Below are positions 8,780 through 17,264 of a DNA stretch of 64,000 nucleotides, one piece after another (within the stretch, counting starts at the first letter, position 1; each line of letters opens with the position of its first letter). The stretch is from positions 45,049 through 109,048 of the forward strand of contig NZ_JAIUHR010000022.1 in the NCBI RefSeq assembly GCF_020165195.1. The letters run 5' to 3'. Made by a program: the position numbers and the translations under genes. The stretch comes from Mesorhizobium sp. CA14 (GTDB lineage Bacteria > Pseudomonadota > Alphaproteobacteria > Rhizobiales > Rhizobiaceae). Under the pieces are notes generated by a model. It was given only the letters and a program-made list of their open reading frames with translations, was not told the origin of the DNA and did not search any database.

Positions 8780-9064
8780 ATGACCAAGTTCCTCACGCTG
8801 CCGGCGCTGGCCTTCGCGCTTTCCGCTTCGCTCTTCGTTGCCGGCGCCCGTGCCGACGACGCGACCAATGCGATGAAGCCCGCCAATGCGATGGCGACCG
8901 ACGCCATGAAGCCGGCGACGGACGCGATGAAACCGGCCGATGCCATGAAGCCCGACGCGATGAGCACCGAGGCGATGAAGCCTGCCACGGATGTGATGAA
9001 GCCGGCGGATGCAATGAAGCCTGTGACGGATGCGATGAAGCCAGCGGACACCACCGCTCAGTAA
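8780..9064 (+). CDS. small exported protein with MKP (pentapeptide-like) repeats
   Basis: The 94-residue product has a signal peptide (about 1-26, ending GARAD) followed by a low-complexity region of eight MKP units, mostly in the context DAMKPA(T)D. It resembles the exported MXKDX-type pentapeptide repeat proteins found in rhizobia, but here the core is AMKPAD. AAGGAG at 8766-8771 supports the ATG at 8780. The high Met content next to msrA raises the possibility of a methionine-rich sacrificial or metal-binding protein; this is inference. Confidence 0.75.
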   Translation: MTKFLTLPALAFALSASLFVAGARADDATNAMKPANAMATDAMKPATDAMKPADAMKPDAMSTEAMKPATDVMKPADAMKPVTDAMKPADTTAQ

Positions 9065-9120
9065 GGTGAGCTGGCGATCCGCTTGCGTCGCCGGCCTGCG
9101 AGGCAATCGCACAGGGCAGC

Positions 9121-9290
9121 GCAGCCCCCGCTCCGTCTCGGCGCTGCGCGCCGATCCACCTCTCCCCCGCTTTGCGGGGGCGAGGAAACGCCAATCGCCA
9201 AGGGCGCGGCCTTCGCAAGCCTGAGTTCCTCGCCCCCGCCAGAGGCGGGGGAGAGGTGGCTCGGCGAAGCCGAGACGGAGAGGGGGAGCG
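9121..9290. repeat. palindromic intergenic element, family B, copy 2
   Basis: This is the same building blocks as 7721-7854 but with the arms in opposite order: outer arms contain CTCCGTCTCGG and CCGAGACGGAG, inner parts GGGGGCGAGGAA and TTCCTCGCCCCC. It occupies most of the 311-base gap before msrA. Confidence 0.8.
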
Positions 9291-9375
9291 CCCTCGGCCA
9301 TTGGCCGCACGGCAAAGTGAGAACCGCTTGGCGGCTGCGTTCGTATATAATGAAGCAACAACAGGAGATCAGGAC

Positions 9376-10119
9376 ATGAACGGCATAAGGACAAAGGCCG
9401 CGCGGCGATCGCCATTTTTCGCCCGCGGCACGTTGGCAGTGCTCGGCCTTGCGGCCGTGGCGGCAGCGGCGCTGTGGCAAACACCGGCCCGATCGGCCGA
9501 GGACGCGGTGGTGATCCCGCCGCCGGCTTTGGACGAAAAGGCGACGAGCGGCACCGAGAAGGCGATCTTCGCCGGCGGCTGCTTCTGGGGCGTGCAGGGC
9601 GTGTTCCAGCACGTCAAGGGCGTGAGCAAGGCCGTCTCCGGCTATACCGGCGGCAGCGCCGAGAACGCCGTCTATGAGGTGGTGGGCACCGGCCGCACGG
9701 GGCATGCCGAATCCGTCGAGATCACCTACGACCCGTCGAAGGTCACCTACGGCCAGCTCTTGCAGGTCTATTTCTCGGTCGCGCACAACCCGACGCAGTT
9801 GAACTACCAGGGGCCGGACCAGGGCACCCAGTACCGTTCGACGATCTTCGCCGAGAATGACGAGCAGAAAAAGGTCGCCGAGAGCTACATCGCCCAGCTT
9901 GACAAGGCCAAGGTGTTCCCGAAGCCGATCGTCACCACGCTCGAAACCGGCAAGACCTTCTACCCGGCCGAGGATTACCATCAGGACTTCCTGACGCTGA
10001 ACCCGACCTATCCCTATATCGTCTACAATGACCTGCCCAAGATCGAGAATCTGAAGGCGCTGTTCCCTAAGCTCTACAGCGAGAAGCCGGTGCTTGTGCT
10101 GGCCTCCAGCAAGAGCTGA
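9376..10119 (+). CDS. msrA: peptide methionine sulfoxide reductase MsrA, exported
   Basis: MsrA reduces methionine-S-sulfoxide in proteins. The catalytic motif GGCFWG (catalytic Cys69) is present, followed by GYTGG, GHAESVEI, the HNPTQLNYQGPDQGTQYRS region and YHQDFL. An N-terminal arginine-rich segment and hydrophobic helix (about 17-34) indicate export or membrane anchoring, so it should act outside the cytoplasm. The start at 9376 is supported by AGGAGATC just upstream. An exported MsrB is encoded at 56817-57320, so both stereoisomers could be repaired in the envelope. Confidence 0.95.
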   Translation: MNGIRTKAARRSPFFARGTLAVLGLAAVAAAALWQTPARSAEDAVVIPPPALDEKATSGTEKAIFAGGCFWGVQGVFQHVKGVSKAVSGYTGGSAENAVYEVVGTGRTGHAESVEITYDPSKVTYGQLLQVYFSVAHNPTQLNYQGPDQGTQYRSTIFAENDEQKKVAESYIAQLDKAKVFPKPIVTTLETGKTFYPAEDYHQDFLTLNPTYPYIVYNDLPKIENLKALFPKLYSEKPVLVLASSKS

Positions 10120-10262
10120 GAGAGCGTTTGGAAATTCTACTCCGGCGGTCATCTGATGGCGGTTTCTGCGCTTCCGGTGCTCACGGACCGAATGTCCGCT
10201 GCGCTCCGGTTCTCGAAACCACCACCATATGACTCGCCGGAGCGAATTTCGAAACGGTCTCT
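10119..10262. repeat. palindromic intergenic element, family E
   Basis: Left end GAGAGCGTTTGGAAATT and right end AATTTCGAAACGGTCTCT form an imperfect inverted repeat, with CCGGCG/CGCCGG just inside. It begins at the msrA stop codon and could act as its transcription terminator. It is the first of two elements in the 587-base gap 10120-10706. Confidence 0.65.
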
Positions 10263-10312
10263 GGGCCGCCGGTCATTTTCCTGACGCCTTCGTTATGCCG
10301 GCAGGAGGTGAG

Positions 10313-10560
10313 ATGCCTTGGGGATTGGTGGACGCCGCCCGAATCTCGTCATTCCAGGGCGAAGCAGCCGCGAAGCGGCGTCGCGGAGACCCTGGAATCT
10401 ATTCCGTGACCCTGATCGTAGAATGCAGCGGAGCAGAATTCTGCACCGCAGCAGCGCTCTTAAGTCACGGAATGGATCCTCGGGTCTGCGCGCGTCGCTT
10501 CGCTCCTTGCTCCGCCCGTGGATGACGGGGTTCGGCGGCTTCCGCCAATCTCCGGGGCCT
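10313..10560. repeat. palindromic MITE-like element, family F, copy 1
   Basis: About 250 bases whose core (10345-10527, from CTCGTCATTCCAGGG to CGTGGATGACG) is nearly identical to 44251-44432. Inverted arms include CATTCCAGGG/CCCTGGAAT and ATTCCGTGA/TCACGGAAT, and the outer ends carry GGGATTGG/CCAATCTCC. Two well-separated copies in one window suggest a dispersed, once-mobile element. Confidence 0.8.
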
Positions 10561-10646
10561 GTGCTGATCGCCGGGCATGCCAGCCCGAAAACGGGGAGAA
10601 AGACGCGCCACTGTCCAGAACTGTCAGCAGCAGCGTCGATTTCCAG

Positions 10647-10674
10647 TTGCGCCGGACAACATCCGACCTATATC
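10647..10674 (+). promoter_or_regulatory. possible sigma-70 promoter for ABC exporter operon
   Basis: TTGCGC (10647-10652) and TATATC (10669-10674) are 16 bases apart, 33 bases before the start codon of the ATPase gene. The match is partial. Confidence 0.3.
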
Positions 10675-10706
10675 AGGTCACCTTTTCCAGCCGGCCGTAT
10701 TTCAGC

Positions 10707-11633
10707 ATGTCATCCATCATCTCGATCTCCGGTGTCACGAAAACCTATGCCACCGGCTTCAAGGCGCTGAAGGAAATCAATCTCGACATCGAGCGCGGCG
10801 AGATCTTCGCGCTGCTGGGGCCGAACGGCGCCGGCAAGACGACGCTGATCTCGATCGTCTGCGGCATCGTCAACCGCTCGTCGGGCACTGTCACCGTGGA
10901 CGGCCACGACATCGGCCGGGATTACCGCGCCGCGCGCAGCCTGATCGGGCTGGTGCCGCAGGAACTCACCATCGATGCCTTCGAGACCGTCTGGGCGACG
11001 GTGAACTACAGCCGCGGCCTGTTCGGCAAGGCGCCCAACAAGGAGTTCGTCGAAAAAGTGCTGCGCGACCTCTCGCTGTGGGAGAAGAAGGATTCGAAAG
11101 CCATCACGCTGTCGGGCGGCATGAAACGCCGGCTGATGATCGCCAAGGCGCTGTCGCACGAACCGCGTGTGCTGTTCCTCGACGAGCCGACGGCCGGTGT
11201 CGACGTCGAGCTGCGCCAGGACATGTGGGCGATGGTCAGGCGCCTGCGCGAGGACGGCGTCACCATCATCCTCACCACGCATTACATCGAGGAAGCCGAG
11301 GCGATGGCCGACCGCGTCGGCGTCATAAACAAGGGCGAGATCATCCTGGTCGAGGGCAAGGCCGAGCTGATGCGCAAGCTCGGCCGCAAGCAGATGAATC
11401 TGGAACTGCGCGCGCCGCTTGCCGCCGTTCCGGACGGCCTGTCGCACTATTCATTGGAGCTGTCGGACGACGGCAACCAGCTCACCTACACCTATGACAA
11501 CCAGAGCGACCGTCCGGGCGTCGCCTCGCTGATCCGCGACCTCGAGGCGGCCGGCGTCCAGTTCCGCGACCTCGACACCAAGAACAGCTCGCTCGAAGAG
11601 ATCTTCGTCAATCTCCTGAGGCAAGAGCCATGA
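10707..11633 (+). CDS. ABC-2 type exporter, ATP-binding subunit
   Basis: This 308-residue ATPase has Walker A GPNGAGKTT (38-46), the Q-loop VPQELT, signature LSGGMKRR, Walker B VLFLDEPTAGVD and the H-loop TTHY. About 80 extra C-terminal residues end with NSSLEEIFVNL, typical of exporters of the YadG/CcmA/NodI group. It overlaps the permease gene by four bases (ATGA), so it energises that permease. I used the ATG at 10707, which starts at the conserved N-terminus. The substrate is unknown. Confidence 0.9.
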   Translation: MSSIISISGVTKTYATGFKALKEINLDIERGEIFALLGPNGAGKTTLISIVCGIVNRSSGTVTVDGHDIGRDYRAARSLIGLVPQELTIDAFETVWATVNYSRGLFGKAPNKEFVEKVLRDLSLWEKKDSKAITLSGGMKRRLMIAKALSHEPRVLFLDEPTAGVDVELRQDMWAMVRRLREDGVTIILTTHYIEEAEAMADRVGVINKGEIILVEGKAELMRKLGRKQMNLELRAPLAAVPDGLSHYSLELSDDGNQLTYTYDNQSDRPGVASLIRDLEAAGVQFRDLDTKNSSLEEIFVNLLRQEP

Positions 11634-12409
11634 ACCTGCGCGCGGCCCCTAATTTTCGTGCGATATGGGCGATCTACCGGGTGGAGATGGCGCGCGCCTT
11701 CCGCACGGTTCTGCAGAGCATCATCTCGCCGGTCATCTCGACATCGCTCTATTTCGTCGTCTTCGGATCGGCCATTGGCTCGCGGATCACCGAGATCGAC
11801 GGCATCGCCTACGGCGCCTTCATCGTGCCCGGCCTGATGATGCTGTCGCTTTTGACGCAGTCGATCTCCAACGCCTCCTTCGCCATCTATTTCCCGAAAT
11901 TCGTCGGCTCGATCTACGAGCTTTTGTCGGCGCCGGTCTCCTATCTCGAGATCATCATCGCCTATGTCGGGGGTGCGGCGACCAAATCGGTCATGCTCGG
12001 CCTGATCATTCTCGCCACCGCGGCGCTGTTCGTGCCGCTCAGGATCGAGCATCCGTTCTGGATGATCGCCTTCCTGGTGCTGACGGCGGTGACCTTCAGC
12101 CTGTTCGGCTTCATCATCGGCATCTGGGCAAAGACCTTCGAGCAGCTGCAGCTGGTGCCGCTCTTGATCGTGACGCCGCTCACCTTCCTCGGCGGCAGCT
12201 TCTATTCGATCCACATGCTGCCCGGCATCTGGAAGACGATCACCCTGTTCAACCCGGTCGTGTACCTGATCAGCGGGTTCCGCTGGAGCTTTTACGGCAA
12301 GGCGGACGTCTCGGTCGGCGTCAGCCTCGGCATGACAGTGATGTTCCTGGCCATCTGCATCGCGATCGTGGCGTGGATCTTCAAGACGGGATACCGGTTG
12401 AGGAACTGA
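11630..12409 (+). CDS. ABC-2 type exporter, permease subunit
   Basis: The 259-residue protein has about six membrane helices and an ABC-2 permease pattern: N-terminal YRVEMARAFRTVLQSIISPVIS region, GAFIVPGLMML and TPLTFLGGSFYSI followed by LFNPVVYLISGFRW. It resembles YadH/NodJ-type permeases that export lipids or polysaccharide precursors. Its start overlaps the ATPase stop. A hairpin-rich sequence at 12441-12497 lies just downstream between this gene and a convergent gene. The substrate cannot be inferred. Confidence 0.9.
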   Translation: MNLRAAPNFRAIWAIYRVEMARAFRTVLQSIISPVISTSLYFVVFGSAIGSRITEIDGIAYGAFIVPGLMMLSLLTQSISNASFAIYFPKFVGSIYELLSAPVSYLEIIIAYVGGAATKSVMLGLIILATAALFVPLRIEHPFWMIAFLVLTAVTFSLFGFIIGIWAKTFEQLQLVPLLIVTPLTFLGGSFYSIHMLPGIWKTITLFNPVVYLISGFRWSFYGKADVSVGVSLGMTVMFLAICIAIVAWIFKTGYRLRN

Positions 12410-12440
12410 CGGAGCGACGTTCGTCGTCGCCGAATGCTGG

Positions 12441-12497
12441 CGGGACAGCACCCCCCTCTGTCCTGCCGGACAGGGGGGGTGTGAAGGATCGCGGCGC
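12441..12497. repeat. short, internally deleted family C element; possible bidirectional terminator
   Basis: CACCCCCCTCTGTCC (12449-12463) pairs imperfectly with GGACAGGGGGGGTG (12468-12481) around TGCC. Both flanks (GGACAGCACC and GAAGGATCGCGGCG) match the two ends of the full element at 28844-29024, so this copy seems to have lost its centre. It sits between convergent genes. Confidence 0.65.
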
Positions 12498-12524
12498 CTA
12501 GTGATCTTCTCTTAATCGTTCCGT

Positions 12525-13562
12525 CTAAATCGCCTTCAGCAGCCGCAGCAGGCCCAGCATCTCCATGAAAGTCCCTTTGCGGAACGCGATATAGGTCGGC
12601 TCCTCGACGCCGTGGAAGCGGCGCTTGAAGGCTGCCTGGCCCTGCAGGTTGAAGCGCGAGCGGTTCACCCAGGGCGAGTTGTAGGCGCGCTGGAACGCGC
12701 CGCGCCAGAAGCCCGATTCGGCAAAGCCGCTGGGCTCGATATCGAGCAGCGGCGAGAGGCCGAGCGTCACCTGCGAGATGCCTTCCTCGCGGAAGCGGTC
12801 GACGGCGAATTTGGTCATGCCGACCTCGGCATGCGGCGTGGCGTCGGTCTGCTTGCGCTTGAAGGAGGTGGTGTAGCCGATGACCTTGCCGTCGCGGAAC
12901 AGCGGGTCGAAATCGAGGACGGCGAGAAGCCGGCCTTCAGGGCTGTGCAGGAGGAAGCGGCGCATGTCGACGCCGAGCTCTTCGGAAAAGCGGCGGTTGA
13001 GGAAACCCATCTCCCAGCGCTTGATGATGCGCTCCTTGCGCCAGTCGGCGGAAAGCTGGACGATCTCCTCATGCAGCCTGTCGCCCCTGTCCTCGGCGAT
13101 AGTAAAGCCCTTCTTCGTCAGCCAGCGTTGGGAATAGCGCACGGTCTCGTTGCGCTTGCCGGAAAAATCATGCGCCGGCAAAAGCAGCCTGGTATCGATG
13201 CCGAGGCGGTTCACCATGTAGCCGAGGCCGGCGAGCACCTTGGCCGTGTCGGCGCCGATCTGAACGAACCAGGGGCCGCCGGCGGCCTCGACGAAGCGCT
13301 TGATATAGGCCGCGCGATCCGCCGGATCGACCACCGGATCGCCCAGCGCGAAATGGCGGCCCATCTTGGTGCCGAAGGCGATATAACCGTCGCCATCGCT
13401 GAAATAGGACAGTTTCTGCTGCACGGCCGTCGAATAGGCGAGCGAGAAATCGCCGTGGCGGCGCACCAGCGCCAGGCGTTCGGCATCCGTCAACTCGCGC
13501 CGCGGGACCTTGGGCGCCACGGCGTCGAGAAGTCTGTCGAAATAGATGCGCAGGGGCGCCAT
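12525..13562 (-). CDS. DUF2156 protein (phosphatidylglycerol lysyltransferase C-terminal-like)
   Basis: The 345-residue protein matches the soluble DUF2156 domain found at the C-terminus of MprF/LpiA aminoacyl-phosphatidylglycerol synthases: YFSDGDGYIAFG, FALGDPVV, the LDFDPLF/VIGYTTSFKR region and YNSPWVNRSRFNLQG near the end. There is no membrane flippase part. It may transfer an acyl or aminoacyl group to an envelope acceptor; this is inferred from the fold. The ATG at 13560-13562 gives a complete domain. It is divergent from the MarR-GNAT operon and converges on the ABC exporter. Confidence 0.75.
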   Translation of the reverse strand: MAPLRIYFDRLLDAVAPKVPRRELTDAERLALVRRHGDFSLAYSTAVQQKLSYFSDGDGYIAFGTKMGRHFALGDPVVDPADRAAYIKRFVEAAGGPWFVQIGADTAKVLAGLGYMVNRLGIDTRLLLPAHDFSGKRNETVRYSQRWLTKKGFTIAEDRGDRLHEEIVQLSADWRKERIIKRWEMGFLNRRFSEELGVDMRRFLLHSPEGRLLAVLDFDPLFRDGKVIGYTTSFKRKQTDATPHAEVGMTKFAVDRFREEGISQVTLGLSPLLDIEPSGFAESGFWRGAFQRAYNSPWVNRSRFNLQGQAAFKRRFHGVEEPTYIAFRKGTFMEMLGLLRLLKAI

Positions 13563-13740
13563 GAGCTCCGCGTGCCAAGAAGTGATGACCTGCCGCCCTC
13601 AGGTCGCGAATCGCTGGCGACCGCTGCCGGCCACGTCGCGTCAGCGCGATATAGGATGCAATTGGCCGCGAATGAAGGGCAAACGTCCGAAAGCGTCCGT
13701 ATCGTCCATCGGCTGCCGCAACGGACATGCGAAAGATCGG

Positions 13741-13772
13741 CTTGATATTTCCATATGTTGTTATATATCAAG
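13741..13772. promoter_or_regulatory. inverted repeat upstream of marR-like gene, possible operator
   Basis: CTTGATAT (13741-13748) and ATATCAAG (13765-13772) are perfect inverted 8-mers separated by 16 AT-rich bases, ending 8 bases before the putative MarR start. MarR proteins usually bind such dyads in their own promoters. Autoregulation is inferred. Confidence 0.5.
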
Positions 13773-13780
13773 TTATCGAT

Positions 13781-14287
13781 ATGCGGCGGGCTGCTATGGA
13801 AGACATTCTCCGATCCCTCGGCTTTCTCTGCCTCGGCAGCCGGATGAAGCGCATAGGCGAGCAGTTGCAGGCCGACACGCAGCGCGTGCTCGACCGCCTG
13901 GACATGCGCATCCAGTCGAGCCAGTACCCGCTGCTCGCCGCGCTCGACAGGCTAGGCCCGCTGCCGGTCGGCGAGCTGGCGCAATCCTTGGGCGTTGCGC
14001 AACCGGGCGTGACGCGCAGCGTGGCGCTGCTTGCCGAACTGGGGCTGGTCGAGGTCAACCCTTCGGAAGACGACCAGCGGCGCAGGATCGTTTCGCTGAG
14101 CCGCAACGGCCGGCGGCTGGTCGACCAGGCGAAGCGGGAGATTTGGCCGAGCATCGAGAATGCCGTGGCGGATTTGTGCGCCGATCTTTCCGGGCCACTG
14201 CTCGGCCAGCTTGCGGCAATCGAGGATCGTCTGGCCGCGACACCGCTCCATCGCCGCGCCGAAAACGCCAAGGTAGCTGCGTCATGA
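13781..14287 (+). CDS. MarR family transcriptional regulator
   Basis: About 168 residues with the MarR winged-helix: PVGELAQSLGVAQPGVTRSVALL (split as LAQSLGVAQ and TRSVALLAELGLV) and a wing containing DDQRRRIVSLS. The start is uncertain: ATG at 13781 or ATG at 13796, neither with a strong ribosome binding site. It overlaps the following acetyltransferase gene by four bases (ATGA). The gene pair suggests that the regulator controls the acetyltransferase together with itself in response to a small ligand. Confidence 0.85.
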   Translation: MRRAAMEDILRSLGFLCLGSRMKRIGEQLQADTQRVLDRLDMRIQSSQYPLLAALDRLGPLPVGELAQSLGVAQPGVTRSVALLAELGLVEVNPSEDDQRRRIVSLSRNGRRLVDQAKREIWPSIENAVADLCADLSGPLLGQLAAIEDRLAATPLHRRAENAKVAAS

Positions 14288-14964
14288 AACATGTTCTCGA
14301 CCGCCCCATCTGGAGCGCGCTTGCAACGCGGCACCAGGCTTTCGGTGAAGGCGGCGACCTTGCCCGGCGATATCGCCCATCGATCGTGCCTTTCGCGGCC
14401 ACCGCCGCCGACGATGCGGACAGCCTGCGGGCGCTGGTCGGGCTTCTCCCGCCGGGCGAAACAGCTGTCCTGGTCCAGGCGGATGAGATCGCCCTGCCAC
14501 CGGAAATTTCCGCGATCTCGGCAGCGCCGCTGGTGCAGATGATCGCCGAAGCGCCGATGCCGGCGACGTCCGATGAGCGCATCCGGCAGCTGACAAAAGG
14601 CGATGCGGCGGAGATGCTGGCGCTCGCGTCTCTCACCAAGCCCGGCCCCTTCACGCTGGAAGCGCTGAGCCTTGGTGATTTCTGGGGCATCAGGATCGAC
14701 GGCAGGCTGGCGGCGATGGCCGGCGAGCGCATGAAGCAGCCCGGCTACAGCGAACTCAGCGGCGTGTGCACGCATCCGGACTTTCGCGGCGGCGGCCTTG
14801 CCCACCTGTTATCGGTGTTCGTGGCCGGCCGGATCGCGGGACGCGGCGAGGTTCCGTATCTGCACGCCTATGACAGCAACGAAGCGGCGATCAGGCTTTA
14901 CGAGTCCATCGGCTTCCGCTTGAGAAGCAGGATGAAGATGGCCATGGTTCAACGCGCGGAGTGA
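14284..14964 (+). CDS. GNAT family N-acetyltransferase (FR47-like)
   Basis: The 226-residue protein has an FR47-like GNAT domain in the C-terminal half: LSGVCTHPDFRGGGLAHLL, split as GVCTHPDFRG and GLAHLL (acetyl-CoA binding), and LHAYDSNEAAIRLYESIGF at the end. The N-terminal 95 residues are a degenerate GNAT-like half. It is translationally coupled to the MarR gene. Substrate unknown. A perfect hairpin follows its stop codon. Confidence 0.85.
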   Translation: MKHVLDRPIWSALATRHQAFGEGGDLARRYRPSIVPFAATAADDADSLRALVGLLPPGETAVLVQADEIALPPEISAISAAPLVQMIAEAPMPATSDERIRQLTKGDAAEMLALASLTKPGPFTLEALSLGDFWGIRIDGRLAAMAGERMKQPGYSELSGVCTHPDFRGGGLAHLLSVFVAGRIAGRGEVPYLHAYDSNEAAIRLYESIGFRLRSRMKMAMVQRAE

Positions 14965-14968
14965 CGAA

Positions 14969-14995
14969 AGGGAGGATTTGATCGAAATCCTCCCT
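14969..14995. terminator. bidirectional hairpin terminator between GNAT and phoX
   Basis: AGGGAGGATTT (14969-14979) and AAATCCTCCCT (14985-14995) form a perfect 11-bp stem with a 5-base loop between two convergent genes. On the minus strand the hairpin is followed by TTTCG, a short T-run. Confidence 0.75.
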
Positions 14996-15018
14996 CTCGA
15001 CGTCTCAGCTACAAGAGG

Positions 15019-17016
15019 TCACGCCGCGATCTTGCCGCCGCCCTGCTTCGTAATCGCAACGACGGATGGCCGCACCGGCATGTCCGGCTTGAAGTCCGGC
15101 CAGCGGGTCGACGGATCCTCGTAATAGGAGGGACGGCCGAACCCTTCCCAGTCCTCGCCGCCGTCGCCCGGATGCTGCACGGCGACGAAAGCCGTCTGGT
15201 CGTCGGGCGCGAACAGCGGGCCGCACATTTCGGCGCCGATCGGCACGCGGAAGAACAGTTTCGACGTTGCCCGCGCGGCACCCTCGGTGTCGACGGCCCA
15301 GAGGCCGTCCGTGCGGCCGGTGGCCTTGGGGCCCTGGCCGTCGGTGGCGACCCACAGGCGCCCGGCGGAATCGACGGCGCAATTGTCCGGCATGCCGAAC
15401 CAGCCATGGGCGGTGGTCGCGGTCGAGAAGGTGGCGCCAACATCGGCCACCGAAGGATCGCCGCATTTCAACAGCACTTCCCACTTGCCCTTGGTGGCGG
15501 CGAACTCGCCGCCGTCCTCGACGATCTCGATGATGTGGCCGAAGGCATTGTCGGCGCGCGGATTTGCGGCGTCGACCTGCTCGGCCTTGCGCTTGGAATT
15601 GTTGGTCAGCATGACATAGACCTTGCCGTTGCCGGCATTGGGCTGGATGTCCTCCGGCCGGTCCATCTTGGTGGCGCCGAGCAGGTCGGCGGCGCGCCGC
15701 GTCTCGATAAGAACGTCGGCTTGGGAAGCAAAGCCGTTCTCCGCGGTCAGCGGCGCCTTTCCGAACACGATCGGCATCCATTCCACCGAACCGTCCTCGG
15801 CGAATTTGGCGACATAGAGCGTGCCGTCGTCGAGCAGGTTCATGTTGGCGGCGCGGTTGTTGGGGTTGAACGTGCCGGCGGTGACGAATTTGTAGACATA
15901 GTCGAAGCGCTCGTCGTCGCCGAGATAGAAGACGACGCGGCCGTCCTTGGCGACGATCGACTCGGCGCCCTCATGTTTGAAGCGGCCCATGGCGGTGCGC
16001 TTTCTAGGCACCGAGTTCGGGTCGTTGACATCGACCTCGACGATCCAGCCGAAGCGATTGGGCTCGTTCGGCTCCTTGGCAAGGTTGAAGCGGTCGTAAT
16101 GCGCGCCCCACTCATAGGCGCCTTCCGGGATGCCGAGGCGTTTGTAATTGGCGGCTTCCTTGTGGCTCTCCGGCAATTCGCCCGAGAAATAGCCGTGGAT
16201 GTTCTCCTCGGCCATCACATAGGTGCCCCAGGGCGTGACGCCGCCGGCGCAATTGTTGAGCGTGCCGAAGACCTTGGTGCCGGACGGGTCGGCATTGGTC
16301 TTGACGCGGTCGTGGCCGGCGACCGGGCCGGAGAGCGCCATCTCGGTGGTCGACATGATGCGGCGGTTGAGCTTGCCGTCGCGCACGACCTGCCATTTGC
16401 CGTCCTGCTTGCGGATCTCGACGATGGTGCCGCCATGGGCGGCCATCTCGACATCGACCTGCTCCTTTGAGAGCGGCGCGACCTCGGCCTTCTTCTTGCC
16501 GTCCTTCTCGACGATCGAAACGATGCTGGGAAACATCAGATGCGGATTGGTGTATTCGTGGTTGACGACCAAAAGGCCATGCTCGGCCGAGCCGTCGATC
16601 GGGATATAGCCGACATAGTCGTTGTTGTAGCCGAACTGTTTCGCCTGGGCTTCGGCCGACTGCTTCAGCGGATCGAACTCAGGCGAATCGGCGAACAGCG
16701 GATCGCCCCAGCGCAACAGCACGTCGGCGTCGTAGCCGGGCGCGACATGGTGCTTGTCGTCGATGCCGGCCTCGAGCTCGTCGAACTTGAAGGCCGAAGC
16801 CTCGGTGGCGCGCGCCTCGTCGGCGGCGACGAGCGCCAGCGGGCTGACGGTGGCGGCGATGGCCGAGACGGCCAGCGAACCCTTCAGGAAGCCGCGCCGC
16901 GAAAAACGCGCGGCGATGATCTCGCCCATGGTGCGGTTGTCGGTGGGATTGACGGGCGCCCCGTCATTGTCCTCGAGCTGGCTGGTGCGGAAGCGGGTCT
17001 CAGGGGTCAGGGTCAT
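15019..17016 (-). CDS. phoX: PhoX family alkaline phosphatase, Tat-exported
   Basis: PhoX enzymes are Ca/Fe-dependent periplasmic phosphatases that release phosphate from organic esters. The 665-residue protein has a Tat motif FSRRGFLKG (38-46) followed by a hydrophobic stretch, then PhoX/DUF839 features: VNHEYTNPHLMFP, NCAGGVTPWGTYVMAEEN, YEWGAHYDRF, KHEGAESIV and TNNSKRK. It likely serves phosphate starvation. A sequence resembling a Pho box lies 64 bases upstream. It ends at a hairpin shared with the convergent GNAT gene. Confidence 0.92.
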   Translation of the reverse strand: MTLTPETRFRTSQLEDNDGAPVNPTDNRTMGEIIAARFSRRGFLKGSLAVSAIAATVSPLALVAADEARATEASAFKFDELEAGIDDKHHVAPGYDADVLLRWGDPLFADSPEFDPLKQSAEAQAKQFGYNNDYVGYIPIDGSAEHGLLVVNHEYTNPHLMFPSIVSIVEKDGKKKAEVAPLSKEQVDVEMAAHGGTIVEIRKQDGKWQVVRDGKLNRRIMSTTEMALSGPVAGHDRVKTNADPSGTKVFGTLNNCAGGVTPWGTYVMAEENIHGYFSGELPESHKEAANYKRLGIPEGAYEWGAHYDRFNLAKEPNEPNRFGWIVEVDVNDPNSVPRKRTAMGRFKHEGAESIVAKDGRVVFYLGDDERFDYVYKFVTAGTFNPNNRAANMNLLDDGTLYVAKFAEDGSVEWMPIVFGKAPLTAENGFASQADVLIETRRAADLLGATKMDRPEDIQPNAGNGKVYVMLTNNSKRKAEQVDAANPRADNAFGHIIEIVEDGGEFAATKGKWEVLLKCGDPSVADVGATFSTATTAHGWFGMPDNCAVDSAGRLWVATDGQGPKATGRTDGLWAVDTEGAARATSKLFFRVPIGAEMCGPLFAPDDQTAFVAVQHPGDGGEDWEGFGRPSYYEDPSTRWPDFKPDMPVRPSVVAITKQGGGKIAA

Positions 17017-17079
17017 AGGCTGTTCCTCTGGCTTCTTGAGGTGGCTGGGATTTTGGCCCTTCGACCCCTAAAGCGCGCC

Positions 17080-17099
17080 GATCACATTTTCGTGACACC
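17080..17099 (-). promoter_or_regulatory. possible PhoB box upstream of phoX
   Basis: On the minus strand the segment reads GGTGTCACGAAAATGTGATC. It contains two TGTSAY-like half-sites, TGTCAC and TGTGAT, with an 11-base period, as in PhoB boxes. It is 64 bases before the phoX start. The second half-site deviates from TGTCAT. Confidence 0.45.
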
Positions 17100-17264
17100 A
17101 TCGTGATTGAATCGCAATGGCTGTTTGCCGGCTGAGCAGCGCTGGCCGGCTTGGATCCTCGAAATGGGCGGACGATCGACCGCGATCGGCTTGACGGCCT
17201 CGCCCGCTTCGGGAAACAAGGGCTGCGGCCGGCGTGGCGACCGCGCTTGAAAAGGGGATGGCGG

